From assembly GCF_029767755.1 (NCBI RefSeq), contig NZ_JARUQS010000001.1:124001-188000 (forward strand): a DNA stretch of 64,000 bases, given 5' to 3'. This DNA comes from Thiomicrorhabdus sp. zzn3 (lineage in GTDB: Bacteria > Pseudomonadota > Gammaproteobacteria > Thiomicrospirales > Thiomicrospiraceae). The notes beneath the pieces are model-generated. The model had not been told where the DNA came from and did not search any database. It was given only the letters and a program-made list of their open reading frames with translations. Within the stretch, counting starts at the first letter, position 1; each line of letters starts with the position of its first letter. A program made the translations under genes and the position numbers. This document shows, piece by piece, positions 34,910-42,549 of the stretch.

Positions 34910-37324
34910 TTATTGAACCGTATCCATGTGAGTGGAGGGGGCTTTCATCACCTCTTCGAGCGTAAGCTGTTTGCAGTTTACGACTTGGTTTTTACCGTTG
35001 TGTTTAGCCGTGTAGAGTGATTGGTCGGTTCGATATATCCACTGATCGGTACTTTCGTTAAAGCGATATTGGGCGACGCCAATGCTCAGGGTTTGTTTCA
35101 GTTTTTCAGGGAAACGCTGTTGTTCAATGCCGCTGCGAATCTTTTCGGCGAGCATGACCGCTTGGGCCAGGTCGGTTTCAGGGCAGATAATGACAAATTC
35201 TTCCCCGCCCCAGCGCCCGAAAGTGTCTGTGCTGCGGATAACGGATTCAATCCATTTTGAGGTCTGAATCAGAACGGCATCGCCGGTCAAATGACCGTAT
35301 TTGTCGTTCACTTGCTTGAAGTTGTCCAAGTCAATCAAAATTAAACTCAGATTAAGGTGATAGCGGGAGGCGCGTTCGCTTTCTTGTTTTAATACCTGAT
35401 CTGTATGTCCGCGGTTAAATGCGCCTGTTAGCGGGTCGGTGATCGACAAGGTTTCTAATTTCTGATTGGTTTTGGTGAGCTCGCCTTGAGTGGTGACCAA
35501 GTCATTGTTCAGTTGACGCAAACGGCGGTTATAAATTAGGATGATGAATAAAATGGCCAGAACGGGCGTCATAATGTAGGCCAGAGTACGCCACTGCAGC
35601 TCTTTTTTGTAGGTCACCTGTAGCCAGGGGTTGGTTAGCCGGTTTTGGGTTTGTTCACTCATCGAGTTGAGTACTTTCTGAATGATGCTGTGGAGCTCGG
35701 GCCAGTCTTTGCGGATGGCCATGGCAATGTCGGCGCGGAAGGGGGTTTCTCCGGAGATTTGCATATTGGAAAGGTTTTCTTGGTTGATGATATGGCTGAT
35801 GACGGCCAAGTTGTCGATATAGGCATAGGCCTTTCCATTAGAAACCGCTTCCAACCCTTCTTGAGGGGTATTGACAAGATAAAGTGGAATTTCCGGGTAG
35901 TATTTTTGCATCTTTTCGTGTGAGGCGTAGTTTGCGACGACGGAGACGGTGTGGCCGTTTAGCTGATCCATGTCGCTGATAAAAGGTTCTTGCCTCCGTG
36001 TAGCAATGACCATTGGGAATTTCAGATAGGGGTCGGTGTAATTCATGTATCGGCGACGTTCTTGCGTGCTGATCACCGCAGAAAACATGTCCAGTTCGCG
36101 TTTTTGGGCGCGTTGAACCGCCTCGGACCAGCCGAGTTCGGTAGCGGGTTGGAAATGAATCCCGGTGGCCTGGCTCAAGAAGTCCAGGTAGCCTTTGGCG
36201 ATTCCGGAAAGCTGTCCTTTGTCATTGACGTATTCAATCGGTTCCCAGCTGGTATCGATGGCAACCCTAACGACCGGGTGTTGTTTAATCCAGCGGGCTT
36301 CTTTTGCGGAAAAAATAATCTGGTCGGAATTGGATCTATAGATTCCTTTGTTTAGGGAAAATGGCTTGTCAATCAGGCCGTGTTTCACGAACAATTCGGA
36401 CATGAACTTGAATCGCCCTTCGTCCATCGAACCGATTGGGATGGTTTTAGGGGCAATTAACTCTTCAATCGCATCCGCTTCATAAAGCAGGTGTTCTAGC
36501 GTTTTGGCACTGCCTAATTCGCGTTGAATGTATTTGGCTATTTCGACTTTGTGGCTGAGGGCGTATTTCCAGCCCTTAAGCGTGGCGCGTTTGAAGCGTT
36601 CGACACGATCCGGGTGTTGTTCAGCTTCCTGGCGAGAGGTGAACAGCATGTCGCCATAAAAGTCGATGCCGTAATTCATGGGTTGGATGATACGGGTTTT
36701 GATCCCTTGTTGTTGAAGGGTATAAGGTTCATTGGAAATGTAACAGGCATAGGCATCGACTTCTCCCCGCACCAGCATTTCGGGCTCGGTTTTGGACGCA
36801 ATGCGTTTGAGTTTGGGAGAAATGTGAATGTTTTCAAACATGGCCAGCAAAGGAAAGCCATCGGTATCTTTCTGATAAAACGCCACTTCCTTGTCTTGCA
36901 GGTCGTAGGCGCTGTAGATGTCACTGGACTCCAGCGTCATCAATACATTGGGGGAGTGTTGAAAGATAGGGGCGACGATGACGACAGGTTCGTTACGTGC
37001 ATGATAAAGGAGGAGTACCGTATCGGCAACGCCGTATTCCGCCTCCCCCTCAATGACCTGAAGGATATTGTTTTTCATTAAGTCTCGAGGCCGAATGTCG
37101 ACTTCGAGACCTTCGTCAGCGTAAAATCCTTTTTGTTGAGCGGCGTAGTAGCCCGCGAATTGGAACTGATGAAGCCACTTTAGCTGTAAAGTGACTTTTT
37201 CCAGTGGTTGGCTGGTCGGTGAACGATCAGGTTCGGTTGGCTGTGATGCGAATGCCGGCGTTACGACTAGGAGCGCCAGGCTTATGAGTGCCAGAAATAA
37301 TTTGGAATGCACCGATCGCATCAT
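34910..37324 (-). CDS. Periplasmic-binding (NMT1 plus SBP_bac_3) diguanylate cyclase sensor
   Basis: An 804-residue membrane protein with a cleavable or uncleaved signal (FLALISLALLVVTPAFAS). Two periplasmic-binding domains of different families follow. The first, about 40-315, is NMT1/THI5-like: LQLKWLHQFQFAGYYAAQQKGFYADEGLEVDI. The second, about 335-570, is an SBP_bac_3 domain: VVRVAIDTSWEPIEYVNDKGQLSGIAKGYLDFL. One transmembrane helix (about 580-600) precedes the GGDEF domain, where GGEEF is intact (about 705). It should make c-di-GMP in response to ligands bound in the periplasm. The first domain resembles pyrimidine-precursor binders and the second amino-acid binders (inference). Confidence 0.92.
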   Translation of the reverse strand: MMRSVHSKLFLALISLALLVVTPAFASQPTEPDRSPTSQPLEKVTLQLKWLHQFQFAGYYAAQQKGFYADEGLEVDIRPRDLMKNNILQVIEGEAEYGVADTVLLLYHARNEPVVIVAPIFQHSPNVLMTLESSDIYSAYDLQDKEVAFYQKDTDGFPLLAMFENIHISPKLKRIASKTEPEMLVRGEVDAYACYISNEPYTLQQQGIKTRIIQPMNYGIDFYGDMLFTSRQEAEQHPDRVERFKRATLKGWKYALSHKVEIAKYIQRELGSAKTLEHLLYEADAIEELIAPKTIPIGSMDEGRFKFMSELFVKHGLIDKPFSLNKGIYRSNSDQIIFSAKEARWIKQHPVVRVAIDTSWEPIEYVNDKGQLSGIAKGYLDFLSQATGIHFQPATELGWSEAVQRAQKRELDMFSAVISTQERRRYMNYTDPYLKFPMVIATRRQEPFISDMDQLNGHTVSVVANYASHEKMQKYYPEIPLYLVNTPQEGLEAVSNGKAYAYIDNLAVISHIINQENLSNMQISGETPFRADIAMAIRKDWPELHSIIQKVLNSMSEQTQNRLTNPWLQVTYKKELQWRTLAYIMTPVLAILFIILIYNRRLRQLNNDLVTTQGELTKTNQKLETLSITDPLTGAFNRGHTDQVLKQESERASRYHLNLSLILIDLDNFKQVNDKYGHLTGDAVLIQTSKWIESVIRSTDTFGRWGGEEFVIICPETDLAQAVMLAEKIRSGIEQQRFPEKLKQTLSIGVAQYRFNESTDQWIYRTDQSLYTAKHNGKNQVVNCKQLTLEEVMKAPSTHMDTVQ

Positions 37325-37481
37325 TAGATTTCCTCGACATGGAAAGCGGTAAGTTGGATTATAACGCTGTTAATGAAGGCTGAGTATGAAATAACCTGAT
37401 ACGTTTTAAGGGAAAGGCCTTATATGCAGATGGAATGTTCGATAACACGCTTAATCTCCTGTGGCCATTAAGTCAAGGGGA

Positions 37482-38222
37482 TTACCAGTCTCCCCAGCGT
37501 AATTGCAGGCCGGCTAACACTGCCGGTCCGGCGGTTTCGGTGCGTAAGACGCGTGGCCCAAGACGAATTGCGGTTAAGCCTTTTTGAGTGGCTTGCAACA
37601 CTTCCTCTTCGGTCAATCCGCCTTCAGGACCAATCAACAGGTGAATCGGCGTGGTTAGCGCCGGTTGCTGGATGCTGTTCAAGGTTTCAGACGCGTAAGG
37701 ATCCAAAGTAAGGCCAAATACCTCGGTGTTGTCTAAGCTTTCTAACCAGGCCTGCCAGGTTTGAATGGCACGGACTTCTGGCACAAAGCAGCGGCCGCTC
37801 TGCTCGCAGGCGCTGATGACAATGTTTTGCCACTGATCACGACGCTTTTCAAGTTTATCGCCACTGAGTTTGACTTCACAACGCTCACTGAAGATGGGCT
37901 GAATGGTGGTGACGCCCAGTTCCACCGCTTTCTGCAGAGTGTAATCCATGCGGTCACCGCGCGAGATACTTTGTACCAATACGGTGTTGAGCGGCGATTC
38001 AACCCGGGGCTCGGATAGGGTTTCGATGCACAGGTCGGCACTGCGTTTTCCGGTTACTACCAAAGTGGCACGGGCTTCAATGCCTTGGCCATTAAACGCT
38101 TCAACCGGATGGTGGTTTTTGAGGCGCAAGACGTTAAGCGCATAGTGAGCCTGCTCTTTGCTCAGGCTGATGACGTGTTTGGGGGCGTAATCACCTGGCA
38201 GGTAAAGTCTGGGAATGCGCAT
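37482..38222 (-). CDS. rsmE: 16S rRNA (uracil-1498-N3) methyltransferase RsmE
   Basis: A 246-residue SPOUT methyltransferase acting on 16S rRNA. N-terminal PUA-like part: RLYLPGDYAPKHVISLSKEQAHYALNVLRL. The knotted SAM site shows LLIGPEGGLTEEEV and LGPRVLRTETAGPAVLAGLQ, both diagnostic. ERCEVKL is the usual middle motif. It precedes nothing on its own strand until the GGDEF sensor 157 bases further. The repeat is in frame at 37747-37754 (Gln-Ala-Trp). Confidence 0.96.
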   Translation of the reverse strand: MRIPRLYLPGDYAPKHVISLSKEQAHYALNVLRLKNHHPVEAFNGQGIEARATLVVTGKRSADLCIETLSEPRVESPLNTVLVQSISRGDRMDYTLQKAVELGVTTIQPIFSERCEVKLSGDKLEKRRDQWQNIVISACEQSGRCFVPEVRAIQTWQAWLESLDNTEVFGLTLDPYASETLNSIQQPALTTPIHLLIGPEGGLTEEEVLQATQKGLTAIRLGPRVLRTETAGPAVLAGLQLRWGDW

Positions 38223-38251
38223 GCCTAATCCTTGTTCGAGCTCTTCGGAGC

Positions 38252-39106
38252 TTAGCCTTTCAAAGTCAGTGACTGTGCAATGCTGAGCGTCGGTTCAATC
38301 TGGTTCATGCTGTAGAAATGGATGCCCGGAGCACCAGCGTCCAGTAGGCGTTGCGACAGTTCGGTGACCACGTCCTGACCAAAGGCCATCAGGCTCTCTT
38401 TATCGTCTTCAAAACTTTCCAGGCGGCATTTCAGCCAGCGCGGCACTTCGGCTCCACACCCTTCGGAGAAACGGATCAGGTTCTCGTAGTTGGTAATCGG
38501 CATGACCCCCGGCACAATCGGAAGGTCGATGCCGTTGCGTTCACAATTATCGATAAAGTAGAGGTAGCTGTCTACGTTGTAAAAATATTGTGTGATCGCC
38601 GAATCCGCACCCTGTTCCACCTTATGTTTGAACCACTTGATACCGATGTCGCAATTACGCGCTTGAGGGTGGGTTTCCGGGTAGGCGGCTACTTCAAGGT
38701 GAAAGGTGTCCCCTTTTTCGGCACGAATAAAGGCGATCAAATCACTCGCATATTTGAATTCGCCCGGATCCATCATTCCGGAAGGCAAGTCACCACGCAG
38801 AGCCACAATGCGTTTGACGCCCATCTTTTCATAAGCCTCAAGGAGCTCACGCACACTTTCTTGGGTAGCACCGATGCAGGTCAGGTGAGGGGCGGCATCG
38901 AATGGGGTCTGCTCCTGAATATAGCGGACGGTTTCCACGGTTTTTTCTTGAGTGGTACCGCCGGCACCATAGGTGACCGACATGTATTCCGGTTGAAGCG
39001 CGCCAAGCCCTTCAATCACGGTTTTCAGCTTTTCTGTACCTTGTTCGGTTCTCGGCGGAAAGAATTCCAAACTCAGTTTTTGCGGGTATTTCTGTTGCGA
39101 CTGCAT
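38252..39106 (-). CDS. metF: Methylenetetrahydrofolate reductase
   Basis: A 284-residue FAD enzyme of the TIM-barrel type, providing 5-methyl-THF for methionine synthesis. LSLEFFPPRTEQG, SVTYGAGGTTQEKTVE, HLTCIGAT, RIVALRGDLP, YPETHPQA and SAITQYFYNVDSY are all expected family segments. It follows metK after 81 bases. A hairpin between them may reduce read-through, so the two may be only partly cotranscribed. Confidence 0.97.
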   Translation of the reverse strand: MQSQQKYPQKLSLEFFPPRTEQGTEKLKTVIEGLGALQPEYMSVTYGAGGTTQEKTVETVRYIQEQTPFDAAPHLTCIGATQESVRELLEAYEKMGVKRIVALRGDLPSGMMDPGEFKYASDLIAFIRAEKGDTFHLEVAAYPETHPQARNCDIGIKWFKHKVEQGADSAITQYFYNVDSYLYFIDNCERNGIDLPIVPGVMPITNYENLIRFSEGCGAEVPRWLKCRLESFEDDKESLMAFGQDVVTELSQRLLDAGAPGIHFYSMNQIEPTLSIAQSLTLKG

Positions 39107-39146
39107 GCTTTGAACCTAATTGTTTGTTGAACGTATTCTGTAGGTG

Positions 39147-39185
39147 AAAACGGCCGGCCTGTTGCGTTGGCCTTGCCGTTTTTTT
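39147..39185. terminator. Hairpin between metK and metF
   Basis: AAAACGGCCGGCC and GGCCTTGCCGTTTT form a strong, slightly imperfect stem around a nine-base loop. The T-run is good on the plus strand (seven T) and weak on the minus strand, on which the genes lie. It contains a CGGCCTGTT variant of the dispersed repeat. Confidence 0.5.
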
Positions 39186-39187
39186 GA

Positions 39188-40348
39188 TTAAAGCCCGGCT
39201 TCCGTTCTTAGAACCTCGGCTTTATCGGTTTTTTCCCAGGTAAACTCATCCAGCTCACGGCCAAAATGTCCGTAAGCGGCGGTTTTCTGGTAAATCGGGC
39301 GGTACAAGTCTAACATGCTGATTAAGCCTTTTGGGCGCAGATCAAAATGTTCGCGTACCAGGTTTTCAATCATGTCAATCGCGACTTTTTCGGTTCCGAA
39401 GGTTTCAATGCTGATCGAGGTCGGTTCCGCGACGCCAATCGCATAGGACACCTGAATTTCGCATTTGTCGGCGAGACCCGCGGCGACAATGTTCTTGGCA
39501 ACATATCGGCCGGCATAGGCGGCTGAACGGTCTACTTTCGAAGGGTCTTTGCCGGAGAAAGCTCCGCCGCCGTGACGCGCCATACCGCCATAGGTATCGA
39601 CAATGATTTTACGTCCCGTCAATCCGGCGTCACCGACCGGACCACCGATGACAAAACGGCCGGTTGGATTGATATGGTACAAGGTCTCTTTGTGTAACCA
39701 TTCTGCAGGCAGAACCGGTTTGATGATCTCTTCCATGACCGCTTCTTGCAGGTCTTTTTGGGCAATTTCCGGGTTGTGCTGAGTAGACAGAACTACGGCA
39801 TCAATGGCGACGGGCTTACCGTCTTCGTAACGCAGGGTGATCTGGCTCTTGGCGTCAGGACGCAACCAGCCCAGTTGACCCGATTTGCGCACATAAGCCT
39901 GACGCTCCATCAAACGGTGCGCGTAATAGATAGGGGCTGGCATCAGCACATCGGTTTCGTTGGTGGCGTAACCGAACATCAAGCCTTGGTCACCGGCGCC
40001 TTGTTCGTGTTCCTTGGTTTCGTCAACCCCCATGGCGATTTCAGGGGACTGTTTACCAATGGAAGAGAGTACGGCGCAGGTTTCGCCGTCAAAACCAAGG
40101 TCGTGACGGTCGTAGCCGATTTCTTTGACCACACGGCGCACCAGCTCTTCCTGGTCTACCCAAGCGCTGGTGGTGATTTCGCCGCCGATAAGGACCATAC
40201 CGGTTTTTACAAAGGTTTCGCAGGCAACGCGGGCTCTTGGATCCTGTTCCAAAATGGCATCAAGCATGGCGTCGGAAATTTGGTCGGCAATTTTATCCGG
40301 ATGGCCTTCAGAAACGGATTCAGATGTGAATACAGTGGTTTTTGTCAT
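39188..40348 (-). CDS. metK: S-adenosylmethionine synthetase
   Basis: A 386-residue enzyme converting methionine and ATP to SAM. Diagnostic sequences are [18 protein letters not shown] at the N-terminus, [16 protein letters not shown] in the middle and [20 protein letters not shown] near the phosphate-binding site. Length is normal. CGAGGA lies seven bases before the ATG. The 150-base leader contains a promoter and a SAM-II-like aptamer, so feedback by its own product is expected. It is followed by metF. Confidence 0.98.
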   Translation of the reverse strand: MTKTTVFTSESVSEGHPDKIADQISDAMLDAILEQDPRARVACETFVKTGMVLIGGEITTSAWVDQEELVRRVVKEIGYDRHDLGFDGETCAVLSSIGKQSPEIAMGVDETKEHEQGAGDQGLMFGYATNETDVLMPAPIYYAHRLMERQAYVRKSGQLGWLRPDAKSQITLRYEDGKPVAIDAVVLSTQHNPEIAQKDLQEAVMEEIIKPVLPAEWLHKETLYHINPTGRFVIGGPVGDAGLTGRKIIVDTYGGMARHGGGAFSGKDPSKVDRSAAYAGRYVAKNIVAAGLADKCEIQVSYAIGVAEPTSISIETFGTEKVAIDMIENLVREHFDLRPKGLISMLDLYRPIYQKTAAYGHFGRELDEFTWEKTDKAEVLRTEAGL

Positions 40349-40355
40349 GTTTGTT

Positions 40356-40405
40356 CCTCGAAAAAGTTATGTCGTGCAAGACAAATTAAATAGAACGAGG
40401 TACGG
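40356..40405 (-). promoter_or_regulatory. Possible expression platform of the metK riboswitch
   Basis: Read on the minus strand, CCGTA (40401-40405) directly precedes CCTCG (40396-40400). CCGTA is complementary to TACGG in the aptamer tail (40442-40446). CCTCG is complementary to CGAGG both after the aptamer (40431-40435) and in the metK ribosome-binding site (40356-40360). The alternative pairings could switch access to the ribosome-binding site. This is inference; the stems are only five bases each. Confidence 0.4.
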
Positions 40406-40430
40406 AAAAATCGGCGGGAAGGGTGGATTT

Positions 40431-40492
40431 CCTCGCTTTAGCCGTACTTATTAAGGCGCCCGCAAGCTGAAAATCAAATCGGCGCTAACTAA
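40431..40492 (-). promoter_or_regulatory. SAM-II-like riboswitch aptamer ahead of metK
   Basis: On the minus strand GCGCC and GGCGC close a hairpin whose loop contains GATTTGA and CTTGC. The tail reads TTAATAA and then GGCTAAAG. This order (GCGC, GATTT, CTTGC, GCGC, TAA, GCTAAA) is the SAM-II layout. A pseudoknot is available: loop AGCTTGC pairs with tail GTACGGCT with one bulged C. The predicted transcript start falls just before it. The gene downstream makes SAM, which supports the call. Decisive would be a covariance-model score. Confidence 0.72.
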
Positions 40493-40498
40493 CTTTTT

Positions 40499-40527
40499 AT
40501 TATCTCAATTTTTTATTTGGTAGTCAA
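40499..40527 (-). promoter_or_regulatory. Sigma-70 promoter of metK
   Basis: TTGACT (40522-40527), a 17-base spacer and GATAAT (40499-40504) on the minus strand. A start about seven bases further would place the SAM-II-like aptamer at the very 5' end of the RNA. Confidence 0.75.
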
Positions 40528-40699
40528 AGAGTTTTGTGGGGACAGATTCAGGGCGTATTTTTCCACCATACGGGGAGACACGATTGTATCCGGGGACTCT
40601 GTTGCGGAGTGTCATAAAAAAGTCATCTGTGTGTAAGATGGGTGACATTCGACTGAGGTAAGCTACGCCGTCTTCTACTAGCAGAGTACAGGCTATCCA

Positions 40700-42505
40700 A
40701 TGGTTGATTGCATTCAATTTGATACTTCTTCGGTTCATGAACAGCTTAAATTTCAATTATCGGGTTCGGCGCTGGGACGAGAGCTGCTGTCGATTTTTTC
40801 GTTGAAAAATCTGACGACCGTCTATCAGCCCATTATTGACTTGAATAAGCAGAAGGTATTTGGATTTGAAGCCTTAACGCGTGGTCCGGAAAACTCTCCC
40901 TTGTATCGACCGTTGCATCTTTTTCATGTGGCCGAAGAACACGATTGTCTGTTTGAAATGGACTGGCTGGCGCGACAGATAGCCATAGAAAAATATCACG
41001 ATTTTGGCAACAAAGAACTGCTGTTTGTCAATGTCACGGTGAACGCTTTGATGCAGAGCTCGCATCGCCGCAGTATGACATTAGAGTGTTTGAAAAGCCT
41101 GGGCATTGATGTCTCTCAGGTGGTGATAGAAATTACGGAATTGCAGCCGGTTGAAGATTTTGAATTGTTTGTTAAATCAATCAGCTACTATCGCGAGATG
41201 GGGTTTAAGGTAGCCATAGACGATTTGGGAGGAGGGTATAACGGCCTGCGCATCTGGTCGGAGGTGAAGCCGGATTTCGTCAAAATCGATAAGCATTTTA
41301 TTTCTAACCTGGCGAGCGATCGCGACAAGCAACGTTTTATCGAAACGATCTGTGCGTTGGCCAAAGGCCTGAAGACCAAAATCATCGCCGAGGGGGTCGA
41401 GGATGAAGCCACCCTGAAGGTTCTGGAAAAATTCGGTGTGGATTATGTTCAGGGCTATTTGTTTAAGCGGCCGCAGTCGGTTCCTGATATCAATTTGGAG
41501 TATAAATGGAGTAAGAGCCGCTTTGAGGCCTTGAGCCGAGAGGAGACGGCAGCTTGTTTGTTGAAAGAATCTCCTTGCGTGCTTCCGGATGTCGCTGTAA
41601 GCGATGTGACCGAACTGTTTTTAAAAGAGTCGTGCATGGATTACCTTCCCGTGGTCAACGAAGATAATGAGGTGGTCGGAATGATCTGGCGCCGTGAGTT
41701 GATGGATTTGTTGGCGCACCGCTATGGTCGGGACCTTCATCAGCGAAAACCGGTCAATAAGGTGATGGATACGGCCCCGATTGTGATTGATGTCTATACC
41801 CCGCTGGTTGAGCTGAGCCGGATTGTCACCGACTACGAAGGTGGTCATCGCGGGGATGTCTTTATTATTACCGAGAACGCTCACTATCGTGGTTGTGGGC
41901 GTTTTGTGGATCTGCTGCGTGTCATGACGGATCTCAAGGTACAGAGTGCCCAGTACGCTAACCCGCTTTCCGGCTTGCCGGGGAATGTGCCGATTCAGAA
42001 CAGCTTGAAAGCCTTTATGCAGTCTGATGCGGAATTTATGGTGATCTATGCAGATTTGGATCATTTTAAGCCATTTAACGATCATTACAGCTTTGAAAAA
42101 GGGGATGATGTGATTCGACTGCTTTCCGAAATTCTGCAAAAGCATGTTAAAAACGGCAAAGACTTTGTCGGTCACATCGGGGGGGATGACTTTATGATCA
42201 TCTCGTCGCGAGTCAAAAAATATCAGCAGCTATGCGAGGCCGTGCTGCAAGAGTTTCGCGATGGTGTATTGCCGTTTTACGATGAGCGAGATCGTCAGAG
42301 AGGGGGAATCGTGTCAAAAGATCGGGATGACCAAGAGAGTTTTTTTCCGATCATGAGCCTTTCTTTGGGGGTGCTTATCGTCGCCCCTGGAGCCTTCAGT
42401 CACCAGCAGATGCTCACCTCTTATGCGACTAAGGCGAAAAAGCTGGCTAAATCCCAGGGCGGAAATACGTTTGCCGTCATTCATTCCGATACGATAAGCG
42501 CGTAA
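40700..42505 (+). CDS. EAL-CBS-GGDEF protein with altered GGDDF motif
   Basis: A 601-residue cytoplasmic protein with no membrane segment. The EAL domain (about 25-265) has FEALTRGP, VIEITE, IDDLGGGYNG and IIAEGVE; the key residues are present. A pair of CBS repeats (about 285-405) follows, with MDYLPVVNEDNEVVGMIWRRE. The C-terminal GGDEF-like domain (about 420-585) reads IGGDDF near 493 instead of GGDEF, with ADLDHFKPFNDHYSFEKGD. The CBS pair may bind adenine nucleotides and adjust the flanking domains. The cyclase is doubtful because of the altered motif. The start has only a weak ribosome-binding site. Confidence 0.9.
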   Translation: MVDCIQFDTSSVHEQLKFQLSGSALGRELLSIFSLKNLTTVYQPIIDLNKQKVFGFEALTRGPENSPLYRPLHLFHVAEEHDCLFEMDWLARQIAIEKYHDFGNKELLFVNVTVNALMQSSHRRSMTLECLKSLGIDVSQVVIEITELQPVEDFELFVKSISYYREMGFKVAIDDLGGGYNGLRIWSEVKPDFVKIDKHFISNLASDRDKQRFIETICALAKGLKTKIIAEGVEDEATLKVLEKFGVDYVQGYLFKRPQSVPDINLEYKWSKSRFEALSREETAACLLKESPCVLPDVAVSDVTELFLKESCMDYLPVVNEDNEVVGMIWRRELMDLLAHRYGRDLHQRKPVNKVMDTAPIVIDVYTPLVELSRIVTDYEGGHRGDVFIITENAHYRGCGRFVDLLRVMTDLKVQSAQYANPLSGLPGNVPIQNSLKAFMQSDAEFMVIYADLDHFKPFNDHYSFEKGDDVIRLLSEILQKHVKNGKDFVGHIGGDDFMIISSRVKKYQQLCEAVLQEFRDGVLPFYDERDRQRGGIVSKDRDDQESFFPIMSLSLGVLIVAPGAFSHQQMLTSYATKAKKLAKSQGGNTFAVIHSDTISA

Positions 42506-42514
42506 CCTTCAAAA

Positions 42515-42532
42515 GTGGCCAGGCCTGGTCAC
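42515..42532. repeat. Dispersed CAGGCCTG palindrome, 18-base copy between convergent genes
   Basis: GTGGCCAGGCCTGGTCAC pairs along its whole length apart from one G-T. It lies 10 bases after the EAL-CBS-GGDEF stop and 18 before the stop of the convergent GGDEF-EAL gene, and may help end both transcripts. Confidence 0.82.
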
Positions 42533-42549
42533 AGCCTGCGATGTTTATT

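Larger units (their letters stand above)
40349..40699. other. Divergent intergenic region metK / EAL gene, 351 bp
   Basis: The metK half holds the riboswitch and promoter described separately. The other half (about 40530-40699) contains the upstream region of the EAL-CBS-GGDEF gene; I see no clear promoter or repeat there. An 83-codon minus-strand frame across 40505-40756 overlaps the metK promoter and the EAL gene start and is not a gene. Confidence 0.5.

Noticed and set aside
38351-39130. A 259-codon plus-strand frame opposite metF
   Set aside because: It is fully antisense to an unmistakable metF and has no recognisable protein features; a shadow of the real gene's codon use.
40505-40756. 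A minus-strand frame in the metK leader
   Set aside because: It covers the metK promoter and the beginning of the divergent EAL gene; no protein features.
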